From the NCBI GenBank assembly GCA_964017235.1, contig OZ024936.1, forward strand, positions 32,014,040 through 32,078,039: a DNA stretch of 64,000 bases. Direction: 5' to 3'. Origin of the DNA: Sabellastarte sp. h YS-2021 (Eukaryota > Annelida > Polychaeta > Sabellida > Sabellidae). Position 1 is the first letter of the stretch. Each line of letters starts with the position of its first letter. The position numbers and the translations under genes are program-made. Shown piece after piece: positions 22,401 to 32,000 of this stretch. The notes beneath the pieces are model-generated. The model saw only the letters and a list, made by a program, of their open reading frames with translations. It ran no database searches and was not told where the DNA came from.

Positions 22401-25400
22401 TAACACAGCATCAGGAAACATGCCATATCCGAACATAGGAGTAATCCTTAGTTGAGTTCATGTGTCCAGTCAAATACCTGGTTTAACTGACTAAGAGTCA
22501 CGTCTGATCAAAACCAGGTTAGCTAAATGTACAAACAGAGAATCAGCCAGATGCTGAAGAGCTGTGCCAATGACAATGGAAACATTTTGATGGAAAGCCA
22601 AATAGTCCATCAAATCTCTCAAGGTATCAGCTACATCTGTAGATGATTTGCCCTTCCTAAGGTGAGTCTGTAAGAAAGTCACATGTTGAAACATCCAGTC
22701 TTGCAACTCGTTTGTGCAGCGATTAAAGCCAGCTGCTTGGTTGACCACAAAACTACCCTCTCTGGCACAGTTCTCCCAACATCACAATGACTTCTGAGAG
22801 ATTGGGCGTCAAGATAGACCAGTAGGGGCATAAGCAGATGCCTTGGCTATGCGTGAGAATTGAGTTTAGTCTGTGTTCCTTCAGCTAAAGACCGTCCTAC
22901 CAGACCGATGAGGAACATCCAATTTTATGGTATGCTCTGTGCACCATTTAACTTGTGATTTTTAGAAACTGGCCCCACTTTAGTCCACCTAAATCCTGTG
23001 ATGGGTTATTGGATTTGTCAAGTTCTGTGAGATCAGGCTCGAAGTCCGGATTATGGTTCCAACCCATAAAGGCATGTACATAGTGTACTATTTCTCTGTA
23101 GTTTATCTTTTTATTTTATTCTAACTTATCCTGACTGTCCAAAGTGTACTGTTCCTCTGTAGTTTATCTTTTTATTCTGTTCTAACTTATCCTGACTGTC
23201 CAAAGATAATCCACCCTCCTTATCACAAGACTCATCAGTATCTGGTTTATCATAAGACTGTCTATAAGAGCCACCGGTGCAGAGTGAGAAGACTCTTTAG
23301 GTTTGTCAGACTTTGCTTAGAGCCTTTACTAGACTTATGTTCACTCTTTGTCTTTTTATTTTTGAAGGCCTTGGGATCAGAACCCTTACTAGAATCTGCT
23401 GACAGCCTCATCTCCGGTGGGTTGGGAAGAGGGTTTGATAAAAGGCTTGTCTTGAACAGAGGGATGAGCTAAAGCTGGAGAAACTACCATTTTTAGGTAT
23501 TGAAAACATACTACCTCTGGTAAGTAGTGCCTCGAACTCTGCAAATTGCTCTGCCCATTTATTGTTCATAGCAGCAAAGTCCTGCATAGAGACAAATTAA
23601 GTACTAAATGAGGCTGGTGCGTCAGCAGGTGCATGTGCATCAGGCTGTGCAGTAGATTTCTCTTGCAACACGCTACTAAGTACTTGAACTTTTGATTGAA
23701 GGAACTCCAGACTTTTTGTCCTTTTGGGTCTTATATGAGGGTGTCGATAACATTTCCTTCTGAGTATCTGACAGCCCATCACAAATAATATATGGCTCTT
23801 CCACAAGTTTATTGTCCCTGCAGCTTGCACATTTATCGTGTCCATCAAAAGACACCATTATGTGGCCAGAAGAACCCCTGTGGTGATCTTTCCTATCTAA
23901 ACTAGAAACCATGACACAATAGAAACTTTGTACACACAAAATCTTTTGATTTCAAAGATAATCCTAGCAAAAAAGAGCAAAATAAGTCCTCTCCCACAAA
24001 AATATGTCTGAATACTTTTGCATAAAACAATGCACTACCTGTTCCAGCCAGGGGCCAAGTCAGGACGTTTTTTCTAATGTTTGGCGAGACCAGCAGCGTG
24101 CCTGGCGTATGCATTTGTCCACTAGGTAAGATGTATTAACACAATCAAAAATATTTTGTATTTATCTATATATGTCTTGCACTGCTTAATTGTTTATATA
24201 CTTTGGTAAAAAATCAGGAAATTAAGTTTTCATGCTGAAATAGTCATTGTATAATCGAAGTTCCACTATATATACATATCATACGAACAAATAATGTAAA
24301 TTTGTTAAAATCTTATCATGACAAATTTAACTTAACATACATGGTAAAACCATGAAATTAAGCATTGGAAGCACTGACATGGTAAGACTTACCAGAACTA
24401 TTTTTCACCACTTTAAAAGCTGAGGAAGATGCACATCCTTCCTCCAGTGCACAGGACATATCCTTTAGTTTCCGCTTAAAAACGAACATAGATTTAAAAG
24501 TTATCACTGGGTCAGGAACAAGATCTGGCAGTGGTTCTAAAATAAGCACAAAAAATTAAGATTTAGTACAGGGAAACCACAGAGAAACAACAAAATGTTT
24601 GTGCACAAATTAACTTCTGCCTGGCTTTGTTTGACTAGATCACATATGGCTTGATCATACAACTGACAGGATATAGTAATTGAAATAGACGGAATAACAA
24701 AGACAATGGTCATGGTATGACATCAAGAAGGTAAACCATAATAAAAATGGTATGGATACATTGCAGAAAACATTTAACTTACTTAAGAAACAGAAAGAGA
24801 ACGATTGATTTAGAATTGGGAGGATAAGCAGCAGAACAGCTGCAAAACTGACAGGACACAGTTACAGATGCTGGATTTCATACCAAAGATTTTATTTCAT
24901 ATACAGAAATTGTGAACATTTTTCAAAACTTCAGTGTGGATGGCAACAGAACCAGGCATAAAGGGATTTTGGTCTACTAGCACGAGCCGCAAAGCCATTA
25001 GTGACAGCAGCAGTGCACTGAAGCAGCCACCCATCCCAGTAATAACTTAGCCCATTGCCACTTAACTTCAGTGAAGAGACAGATACTCATCACACTAGGC
25101 CATAATTCATGAAAGTCCGGAGACAAAAACAAAGTGATTCCTAGAATCATGAGCCTCACTAGAGCTTGTGCTTAAAAAAAGAATGCAATGCAATGGAGGA
25201 ATAAGTCATTCTACAAAAGATTTCAAATGTCGGGAATGTTGACCATAGTCTGATTATTGTGAGGCATTATTGGCAACAGGCATAAAGCAAAGAAAGGTGT
25301 GCCAATAACTTGACCACTTTTACAATTTGTAAAGGTGAGAGGTTTCAGTATAGATAACTTACAAGTTCAGCATTTGACCACAAGGATTTCATCTTTGTGA

Positions 25401-26144
25401 TCATCGGTTCGAATAAACCCAAGAGCACCATAAGGGTGCAATAATGTCCTGTTCTGTATTTTTTAATATTGTGTATTTATACTCAGTGCAATATCTCCAT
25501 TACTACAGGACTCAAAGTAGCCCTCTAACTCTCAAGTTACTGATATTTCCCTAACTGAAAGACAGAGGCTCAAGGATGGCTCAACATCCTTGAGGTTCTT
25601 TAACCTGCCACTGGGGATAGGGTCCAATGACAGAGGACAGCCATTTTAAGTGGTCGTCCACTATGTATCTGCCTGTACTGGGTTTGCACCCATATCCTCT
25701 GTGTTCCTAGGCAAGTGTCTGTTTCTGTGGTGTGACCTTAATTAAGTAATTATAAACCTGAAAGTAACCCCTTGCATTCATAGAGCAAGCACACTTTGAA
25801 ACCTGAAATGAGGGACAGAATTCCTGGTAAAATTTTTATTGTAAATTAAAAGCCAAAAAGAATTAACAATAACTGAACATAAAAACCTGAGGTCATATTG
25901 CAAGGAAAATAGATAAATAATTCTCAGAAACATTTTTTGATCCACAATTTACAGTAGCAAATTGGCAATGGAAATAAAATATGTGCTATACAGTTGAAAC
26001 AAATACAAAATATGTAACCAGGATATTAATATTTCTGTATGGGGGATTTTTATGCATTACTTTTCAAACAGCTCCTTAAATGTAAACATATTTGAAAAAA
26101 TCCTTACCACTTTCCACAGCTGTTGTTGACATCATGAAAATAAG
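13220..26144 (-). CDS. Gene B: lysyl oxidase-like protein with EGF-like modules (3' end not found)
   Basis: LOX-family copper amine oxidase, predicted extracellular. Minus-strand exons: 26108-26144 (leader), 24393-24536, 19817-19934, 18732-18889, 17202-17296, 16605-16716 (LOX domain, about 210 residues, the usual length), 15624-15761 and 14148-14285 (EGF-like), 13526-13561 (weak) and 13220-13288 (linker). The copper motif spans two exons ([13 protein letters not shown]). The cofactor residues are the Lys of EGHKASYC and the Tyr of [11 protein letters not shown]. All expected phases hold across the LOX and EGF exons. The first coding exon is uncertain and the last is unknown. Odd: the first EGF exon, if read through its donor, runs into a hydrophobic tail and a stop (see 15529-15623). 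A DIRS1-like fossil sits in the intron between LOX exons 1 and 2. Confidence 0.88.
13400..13428. repeat. Poly-C tract (29 C)
   Basis: The longest pure C run in the window. It lies in the intron between the two short 3' exons of gene B. Confidence 0.95.
13526..13561 (-). CDS. Gene B: possible 36-nt mini-exon
   Basis: Acceptor CTCTCCTTAATACTCAG and donor G|GTAAGCC bound 36 nt that keep phase 1 on both sides and encode [12 protein letters not shown]. There is no recognisable motif, so this rests only on splice signals and phase. It could be a chance pair. Confidence 0.4.
14148..14285 (-). CDS. Gene B: EGF-like module 2
   Basis: A 138-nt phase 1 to 1 exon encoding [18 protein letters not shown], then ICLEC and [14 protein letters not shown]. 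Eight cysteines and the CxCPxGFxGxxC ending mark an EGF-like module with an extra cysteine pair. The matching exon in gene A is 53217-53360. Confidence 0.9.
14286..15528 (-). other. Intron of gene B between EGF-like exons
   Basis: AT-rich DNA with no exon recognised. A plus-strand fragment near 14420-14500 reads [13 protein letters not shown], which recalls the C-terminal end of CR1-like LINE proteins but is too short to call. Confidence 0.5.
15529..15623 (-). other. In-frame hydrophobic extension past the EGF-1 donor of gene B
   Basis: If the donor at 15623/15624 is not used, the frame of the EGF-1 exon stays open for about 30 codons to a stop at 15529. It encodes [17 protein letters not shown] and then [13 protein letters not shown], a strong membrane-spanning pattern. 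This may be an alternative membrane-anchored end by intron retention. It may also be chance, since AT-rich DNA favours Ile and Leu codons. Confidence 0.35.
15624..15761 (-). CDS. Gene B: EGF-like module 1
   Basis: A 138-nt phase 1 to 1 exon with acceptor ATATTTTAG and donor C|GTAAGT. It encodes [19 protein letters not shown], then [14 protein letters not shown] and FHTGCI. Six cysteines with spacing 5, 6, 4, 1 and a long last loop give an EGF/EB-like fold, identical in spacing to exon 54207-54344 of gene A. Confidence 0.9.
15830..15985 (+). mobile_element. tRNA-derived SINE, family 2
   Basis: The head reads ACACTCGCCTAGCAACA with a B-box-like GGGTTCTATACC, matching the complement of the copies at 20280, 25430 and 26640. 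The body includes a CCAAACTGACAGG word. It lies in an intron of gene B. Confidence 0.65.
16605..16716 (-). CDS. Gene B: LOX domain part 5
   Basis: A 112-nt phase 0 to 1 exon encoding [20 protein letters not shown] and then [18 protein letters not shown]. It is the C-terminal end of the LOX domain, matching the family pattern VNPxxxVPExDYSNNVVRCDI. Confidence 0.92.
17202..17296 (-). CDS. Gene B: LOX domain part 4, cofactor tyrosine
   Basis: A 95-nt phase 1 to 0 exon encoding [18 protein letters not shown], then [14 protein letters not shown]. The Tyr of DVY aligns with the tyrosine that joins the lysine to form LTQ (lysyl tyrosylquinone) in the family. Confidence 0.93.
17380..17462. repeat. 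Short direct repeats CCGCCATTTTAAATGG
   Basis: CCGCCATTTTAAATGG occurs twice in a row-like arrangement, with related AAATGGCGGGAT and CAGCCATTTA nearby. The word itself is partly palindromic. It is a small cluster of unknown role beside the LOX part 4 exon. Confidence 0.7.
18110..18260 (-). mobile_element. SINE family 2, partial copy
   Basis: GTGACTGACATCCCC, AAGACAGA and GACCCAATGACAGAGG follow in the order seen in the fuller copies at 25430 and 26640. The tRNA-like head is missing. Confidence 0.55.
18732..18889 (-). CDS. Gene B: LOX domain part 3, cofactor lysine
   Basis: A 158-nt phase 2 to 1 exon encoding [14 protein letters not shown], then [18 protein letters not shown]. It completes the copper site (HxH) and carries the lysine of EGHKAS that forms the LTQ cofactor in the family. 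Confidence 0.94.
19817..19934 (-). CDS. Gene B: LOX domain part 2
   Basis: A 118-nt phase 1 to 2 exon with acceptor CTCTTTTTTACAG and donor AA|GTAAGT. It encodes [20 protein letters not shown] and ends in WLWHKCHK, the start of the copper-binding histidine cluster. Confidence 0.93.
20280..20545 (-). mobile_element. SINE family 2
   Basis: The body AAAGACAGATCCTCAA, the block GACCCAATGACAGAGG and the tRNA-like B-box complement GGATTGAACCCAAG occur in the same order as at 25430-25745. It lies just outside the DIRS1-like fossil. Confidence 0.7.
20635..20885. mobile_element. Small DIRS1-type remnant bounded by inverted ends (fossil)
   Basis: About 250 bases begin with CTTACCTAG...GACAAATGCATA and end with TTTGTCCACTAGGTAAG. 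They include a segment (TCTCGCCAAACATTAGAAAA) also found, in the opposite sense, in the right end of the larger element ending at 24143. It is an internally deleted or terminal-only relic lying immediately beside it, and is broken. Confidence 0.6.
21848..21892 (+). mobile_element. SINE family 1 head fragment inside the DIRS1-like fossil
   Basis: About 45 bases (GGCCCACAGTGGCAGAG then GTAACACTCTCGCCTCCCAC) match the tRNA-like head of the SINE at 381. The body and tail are absent. Confidence 0.65.
23082..23205. repeat. Two-copy tandem duplication of about 60 bp
   Basis: The words CTCTGTAGTTTATCTTTTTA and AACTTATCCTGACTGTCCAA occur twice in direct order. It is a local duplication inside the DIRS1-like fossil. 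Confidence 0.85.
24393..24536 (-). CDS. Gene B: LOX domain part 1
   Basis: A 144-nt phase 1 to 1 exon with acceptor GCTTATTTTAG and donor G|GTAAGTC. It encodes [18 protein letters not shown], then [18 protein letters not shown]. It is the N-terminal edge of the LOX domain, including its first conserved cysteines. Confidence 0.93.
24537..26107 (-). other. Intron of gene B after the leader exon
   Basis: It contains a copy of the repeat also seen at 12660 (24955-25025) and a SINE family 2 copy (25430-25745). No coding sequence was recognised. Confidence 0.6.
25430..25745 (-). mobile_element. SINE family 2, near full length
   Basis: It carries the tRNA-like head in complement (CTGGGTTTGCACCC, then TAGGCAAGTGT), the GTCCAATGACAGAGGAC block and a TACTGATATTTCCCTAACTG body. 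The order matches 26640-26925 and 20280-20545. Confidence 0.75.
26108..26144 (-). CDS. Gene B: signal peptide exon
   Basis: A 37-nt exon, phase 0 to 1, between acceptor CCTTTTCAG and donor G|GTAAGGA. It encodes [12 protein letters not shown] plus the first base of a Gly codon and joins in frame to [10 protein letters not shown]. The position, phase and hydrophobic make-up match the 31-nt leader exon of gene C. Confidence 0.7.
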
Positions 26145-26267
26145 CTGAAAAGGACAAAAATGCCATTAATTGTATTTTCACTATTAGCAAAGTCAACTCT
26201 CGTATCTCATATGTTGGCAAACCAACACAATAGATCACCACGTACAAAAACAATAGGAACAAAGGTA

Positions 26268-26480
26268 CTCACCGAGTGCATACCTCTGCAAACAGCTCCA
26301 ATTTTGATTATGAGTGCAATGATTGAATAAAAACTTTAAAAATTCCTGGATCAAGACCTGGATCCCCACCAAATTCAGATCATCATTTCCTCGTGCTGTG
26401 TCAATATTTCCTAACATTTTGTACACAAACAGACAAACAAAAGCTGCCAAGAATATAACCCCCTTGGCAGAGAAGATGAA
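26268..26480 (+). mobile_element. CCTCCTTGGCGG-type dispersed repeat
   Basis: It starts GAGTGCATACCTCTGC, passes through CTGGATCCCCACCAAATTCA and an ACAAACAGACAAACAAA stretch, and ends near ACCCCCTTGGCAGAG. The same order is seen at 28318-28510. This is a widespread type of non-coding element in invertebrates, assigned from memory of the consensus. Confidence 0.7.
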
Positions 26481-26639
26481 AATCCAAAAGATCGCCAGAT
26501 AAAAGTTTATTTTGTCCAACTTTGTGATTTGTTTGGGTTATTTTACAGGCACAAAACCTCAAGCCAAAATATATTGTTTTACAAAGGTTAACATATTTTT
26601 GCATATACTGCAAAAACAGAAAGAAGTATATTCTGTTGT

Positions 26640-26925
26640 TTAATGCAGTATCTAATTGTACTGCAGGACTCAAAAACTATTTTAAGTATCTTAACTGTGT
26701 AAGTACAGCCCAAGCTCTCAAGTTACTGACATTCCCCTGAAAGACAGAGACTCAAAGATGACCATTTATCAACATCCAGGCTCCTTTAGCCAGCCGTGGT
26801 CGACCGGACCACCACTTAAACTGGTAGTCTGTGCCAATTTATATATGGCTGTACCTGGGTTCTAACCCATGTATTCTGTGTTGCTAGGCGAGTGTTACCC
26901 ACTAGGCCACAGCGTCAGGTGTTGC
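26640..26925 (-). mobile_element. SINE family 2, near full length
   Basis: The complement begins GCTGTGGCCTAGTGGGTAAC, an A-box-like start, followed by a B box GGGTTAGAACCC. The rest matches the copy at 25430-25745. Confidence 0.8.
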
Positions 26926-27679
26926 TACTTTAATCTACCTGTACGTCTTCATTAATTAAACTGTTTTCAGGTATTTGGAAACACTATAAGTAAAAAGTTT
27001 TATTAAATAATGGTCATTTAAGTGACATGATGAAGGCAGACAATAAATTACAATTACATAAGCTTGGGGGCAACAAATGATGATTGATTAATGTTGTTGT
27101 GAAAATAATATACCTTGCATTTCGATCGAGTAGGCAGTTAAATACTAGTTGAATCCTGACCTACATTATTCAGTGACTTCAATTGTAAAAGCAGTTCCGA
27201 AGCTGTGATTGTTGCACATATTTAACATATTTAAAATATGTGCAACAATAAATTCAATAAATTACTCATCTCACAACAGATTTTAGCTTACTAAAATCAT
27301 AACCAAACTAATTTTACAATATTTATCTATCACTGGCAGATTGATTCATTTCATTAGGTCTTTCACAGGTATTTGACAAAATAATTATGTCATAACATTA
27401 TCAAGTTAATATAAATGCTTCAGTTCAGCCAGTTTTGTGAACCAGAATTAAACGTTAACTTTGTAATAGTTTAAGTCATTCTCTGAGCAGTTTCTGAGGT
27501 TTGAACATCATGACGTCTCCCCTGAGCATAATACCAGCTTGATACAGGTGTATCTCCCCAATAAATTTCTGAGTATAGAAAGCATCTATACCCCTAGATG
27601 AAGAGGAACACGCATGTATAAAGAACAATATCCATGCGCAGACAAGGATCAACCTCAGACCTAGAAGCGTTAATCAGTT

Positions 27680-28010
27680 TATGGGTCTAATTTTGGTGAT
27701 TTGTTTTACTTTGAACCTCAATAGCACAGAATATTTCATATATTTTCAATGTTAATACCTCAAATAATAGGTGTGTTACTGTGTCAAATATTAATCCCCT
27801 AATATTTATGCAAATATTAAAATTATAACTTTTTCTGTCTCTAATTGATCAAACACCTTGAGTCAGTTTATGGGCCTATTCCGAAAAAAAATGTCACACT
27901 TGACTGAACCCCCAGCTGATTCAGGTTCACCATATATATACTGTAACCCAAGGACACTTTGTGAGCCTATTTTGGCCAACTATTTGTGCAGTGGTGTGTC
28001 TTCAAGTGTT
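27680..28010 (+). repeat. Left arm of a long inverted-repeat pair
   Basis: From AGCGTTAATCAGTTTATGGG on, this segment matches the complement of 33745-33420 over at least 200 bases: TTTGAACCTCAATA, AATGTTAATACCT and TTTTTCTGTCTCTAATTGA appear in the same order. CAGTTTATGGG recurs once more near 27871. Confidence 0.75.
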
Positions 28011-28317
28011 TAGTGTGTTTGATGTATAATTACAGATGTAAACATTTTTTTTCTGTTCATCACTCTTAATAAAACTTACCAGCCCAGGGCTTAGCATTGG
28101 GCACCATTACATATAGTACTTACATTGTAAATTATACTAATGTGCAAGACAAATAACACCTAAGAGAGATAAAATGTATGCAAAGTATCAAAACAAGGCA
28201 ATTCAATAGCATTATTAAAATCATTAATTGGTAAACTAAAAGTTGTAAAACTTTAAAATTTATTAATTGAAGTATTGCTGTCAATGGGAATAACAGAATT
28301 AGGTAGAATTATCTATA

Positions 28318-28510
28318 ACCAGAGCACTTGGAGAGTGCAAACCTCTGCCAATACATGTAATAATACATGTATCCAACTGATCCAGATCACTCCAAAAATT
28401 TAACGGGATATAAGTTGGACACAACTTCTGATTTTTTCAGGATGATCCAACTAGTAGACAAAGAGACAGACAATAATAAAATAATACCTCCTTGGCGGAA
28501 GTAATAATCA
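28318..28510 (+). mobile_element. CCTCCTTGGCGG-type dispersed repeat
   Basis: It starts GAGTGCAAACCTCTGCC, contains CAACTGATCCAGATCACTCC and AAAGAGACAGACAATAA, and ends CCTCCTTGGCGGAAGTAATA. It is the best-preserved copy of this family in the window. Confidence 0.75.
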
Positions 28511-28680
28511 GTTGCGGCAATGTATATATCATTGTCACAAGGAAAATGTGTTTCAGATATTACTGTAGAAAACATTTTAACAGAGTCAAGGACAAAGGTC
28601 AGAATAAGGTCAAAGTATGACATTGCGCATCTATAACCCCTAACCAATACCCCTACCAAGTATCAACATCCTACAGATAA
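28505..28680 (+). repeat. Dispersed repeat shared with 4015-4200
   Basis: It follows immediately after the CCTCCTTGGCGG-type end and matches 4015-4200 in order (AATCAGTTGCGGCAAT, AGAAAACATTTTA, CATTGCGCATC). Confidence 0.55.
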
Positions 28681-28684
28681 TGAT

Positions 28685-28878
28685 TGTTTATTTGGGGTTT
28701 TACGTCGCTTTCAACACTGTACAGGTCATATCACGACGGGTAGTTGGAAGGGCAGAGGAAACCAGTACATATAGTTCGCTAGGGTTCTGTACTGTAAACT
28801 GCGGACCAACGGCAAGCAACTACCAGCTTTCCCACTTACGGCCATGACGGGGATCGAACCCCGGCCGCAGAGGTGGGA
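28685..28878 (-). mobile_element. SINE family 1
   Basis: Complement of the family body: ACTGTACAGGTCATATCACG, CAGAGGAAACCAGTACATAT and B box complement GGGATCGAACCCC. The left edge is TTTATTTGGGG, the short A-rich tail. Confidence 0.85.
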
Positions 28879-29039
28879 TACAGATAATGAATACAGGCCA
28901 GATAAGATATTACCCCTGCCCACCTGCCCACCCACCCATCCACTTGTCCGCACACTAGATGCCATGGGTGAAAACTATACCTGTATTTGGACAATTTGAA
29001 ATTATAATTTGGTCAGTCCTATGTGACCACAGGCAACAG

Positions 29040-32000
29040 TACATATATTGTAAATCTCTGATTAAGTTAAGTTAAAACTTTTTGGTGTTTGAACACCTTG
29101 GTGTTATATAGCAACGTTAGAACTAATAAATACATTAACTAAAGTAAAATATATACAACAGTAATAAATACAAGTAAAACTGATAACTACAGAAAAACAA
29201 TAAATAGAAATATAATAAACTTCACTGGTCAAAATACCAAAACAACTGACTAGATAAGGAACGCAAAATTAACATACAAAATGAAAAATGTAAAATATAT
29301 CATAATACAACAGAATACAAATATGACTAGATTACACAAAATAGGTATACACATATCACAGACAAAACAAGAAAAATAGAAAACTCACAATAACTTAGCA
29401 TAAATTAAGACAATACAAAAAATATAAATTAACATTCTAAAATTTATAAAATAATCCACTTTCTTTTAAATAATCACATATAATTTTAATATTTCGATAA
29501 AGTAAGTCTTGAAGTTGTTTATATTTCTATAGTATTTAATTCTTGTGTCACGTAGGTCAATACAGTCCAGTCCATTTTTCAACCTTACTGAGACACAACT
29601 GAAGTTGCCTTTCTATTGAAGCCATATTTCTAGAAGAACAACTGATTGAGAAATCATCAACAAAAAGAGACTTTTCAAAGCTAGATGGAATTACATCAGC
29701 AATACTATTAATCTTCAAAATAAGCAAAGTAACAGAGAGGATGCTGCCTTGAGGGACCCCCATCTCTTGTTCATGTATGTTAGAAAGGACAGATCCTGAA
29801 TGAACTCTAAAAACTCTGTTTGATAAAAAATTGTGAATAAACATGTGCATTCCGCCCCTTAAGCCTACTTTATGTAGATCTCTAATAACACCATGCTTCC
29901 ATACCATATCATAGGCTTTTTCTAAATCAAAAATACAGCGACTACATGGTTGCCTTTTAAAAAGGAATCTCTACTAAAAGATTCAAGTCTTATTAATTGG
30001 TCTGCTGTAGTTCGACATTTTCTAAAATATTATTTTTCTCAAGGAACCAAACTAATCTAGTATTAATCATTCTTTCCACGGTTTTCCATAAACAGTAAGG
30101 CAGGGATATGGGACGATAATTGGATGGTTTTTGTAGTCTTTGCCTGGTTTTAGAATAGGTATCACAGTGGCCCCTTTCCAGCATTCAGGAATTCTGCCTG
30201 AAGCCCATATATCATTAAATATATCAAGTAAAACCATAACTGAGTCTCTTGGTAGATGTTTTAACCGTTGATAATGGATCTCATCTGGGCCAGTGTGTCA
30301 TGAGACTTTTTCAGAGCATCACATAGTTCTCTAATGGTAAATTGTACATTGTAGTTTTCAGAATTGTCTGTATTAAAATCCAGGTGTTCTTTTTCAGCTC
30401 TCACTTGATATTTTTGAAACTTTGTACAGTAATTGTTGCTGCTGGAATTCTTGCTAATTTCTTGGGCCAACCTATGTGCTATGTCTACTCTTTCTGTTAT
30501 CTTGGTTCCATCATTATTTTCCAGATGGTGTATTGTGGTGTTACTTTGTCTGCCACTTATTTTCTTGATCATTTCCCATCCCTTCTTTACTGATGTTTTT
30601 ACATTTAGTTTTGATACATATTCATGCCATGATTTCCATTTTACTTTCTTTAATTACTTTACGGGCATTGGCTTGACAGTTTTTATATTCATTTATGTTA
30701 TCTGATGTAGGATTTATACAGCATTTATCCATTGCAATTTGACAAGCTTTAACAGCTTTAATGCATTTAATGTTGAACCATGGTTTGTAGCTACAAGTGG
30801 ACTGTCCAGTTGACTTTGGCACACATTTTGTTGCTTTATCATTTAATTTATTTTAAAATGCAGGAAACTTTTCTGTTATGTCAGTAAAACTATGCCTATT
30901 GATATCTAAAGAACAATAAAGTTTGAATTTTGGCCAATTGACCTTTTAAGATTCCAACAAGGAACATTATCCTTAGGCATACTCTTAACTATATCAATAA
31001 AATAGGAAAATGGTCACTACCACACTGATCTGAATGGACCTGCCATGCACAATCAAGAAAAACAGATGCAAAACATAAAGATAAATCTATTGAGGTGAAT
31101 CGACCTGATGCAGGATGAAAGTAAGTAGGTGACTTATTGTTAAGTAAACAAATATTGGAGGATTCACGAAGATGTTCAACCTTATTACCTAAACTATTGG
31201 ATGAGGAACAGCCCCATAGATCACTATGTGCATTTAAATCACCAATAAAAACAGGTACAGGTAATCGGTTGACAATATTATCAAGATCACTTTGTGCAAC
31301 ATTAAAACGTGGTGGAATATATACATTACATACAGTTATAGTTTTATGCAGATACTTTTACAGCAACTGCCTGCAGTTCTGTATCTAATTCAAGTACCTC
31401 ATGGGGTATACCTTTCTTAACAAAAATAGAGCAGCCACCAGTGGCTCTCACATCTACTTCTGACACACATATTTTAAAATAATGATCAAATCCTCTAATA
31501 TTTACATTATCTGTATCTATGTGTTTTCTGCAATGCTAAAATGTAGGGTTTAAAATTGGAAATTAAATTTTTAATTTCTTTAAAGTTTGGCCTAAAACCA
31601 TGACAGTTTCACTGTAGTATACTTTTATTTATGTTTGATTCCATTATTTACACTTTTATTCACACTCCACCCTTGTGAATTTGTGATTGGGGATTCTTCG
31701 CAACTCATTTCACTGTCACTCAAACCATCATATTTGTTGTATTGTACAAAAGGGTCATTAGATCCCTTATGTTGTTTGGTCAAATATACTTTATTTTGGC
31801 TTATTTTTAATTTAATGGTTTTAATCACTTTAGTTGTCTGTTTTTCAACTGCACACTTTTTGGGTTTCTTTGAACCATCTGGCCAAGTCATTTCTGTTTG
31901 CGTTTCCACTGTTGCTGTTTCACCACAGAATTTGGTTGCTGCAGCTGCCTGGGCATTTGTTGTTTTCACACAATTAAATATGTCCATTTGTTTCTTGGCT

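Larger units (their letters stand above)
20932..24143 (-). mobile_element. DIRS1-like tyrosine-recombinase retroelement with inverted terminal repeats (fossil)
   Basis: The ends form an inverted pair: GTTAATACATCTTACCTAGT at the left and its complement at the right. On the minus strand a gag-like region (about 23950-22490) precedes reverse transcriptase remnants of DIRS1 type (about 21560-21110). No tyrosine recombinase was recognised. It is shorter than usual and broken, with many breaks. The inverted ends still match well by eye, so it may not be very old. It sits in an intron of gene B. Confidence 0.75.
26145..27679. other. Upstream side of gene B
   Basis: The first coding exon of gene B should lie here or further right. 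One possible mini-exon at 26273-26281 (ATGCACTCG then GTGAGT, phase 0) would give MHS before the leader. It lies in a dispersed repeat, so it is weak. The rest holds repeats and AT-rich DNA. Confidence 0.4.

Noticed and set aside
28062-28110. Possible first exon of gene B (ATGGTGCCCAATGCTAAGCC)
   Set aside because: Its donor leaves phase 1, which does not fit the phase-0 leader exon, and the residues are not hydrophobic.
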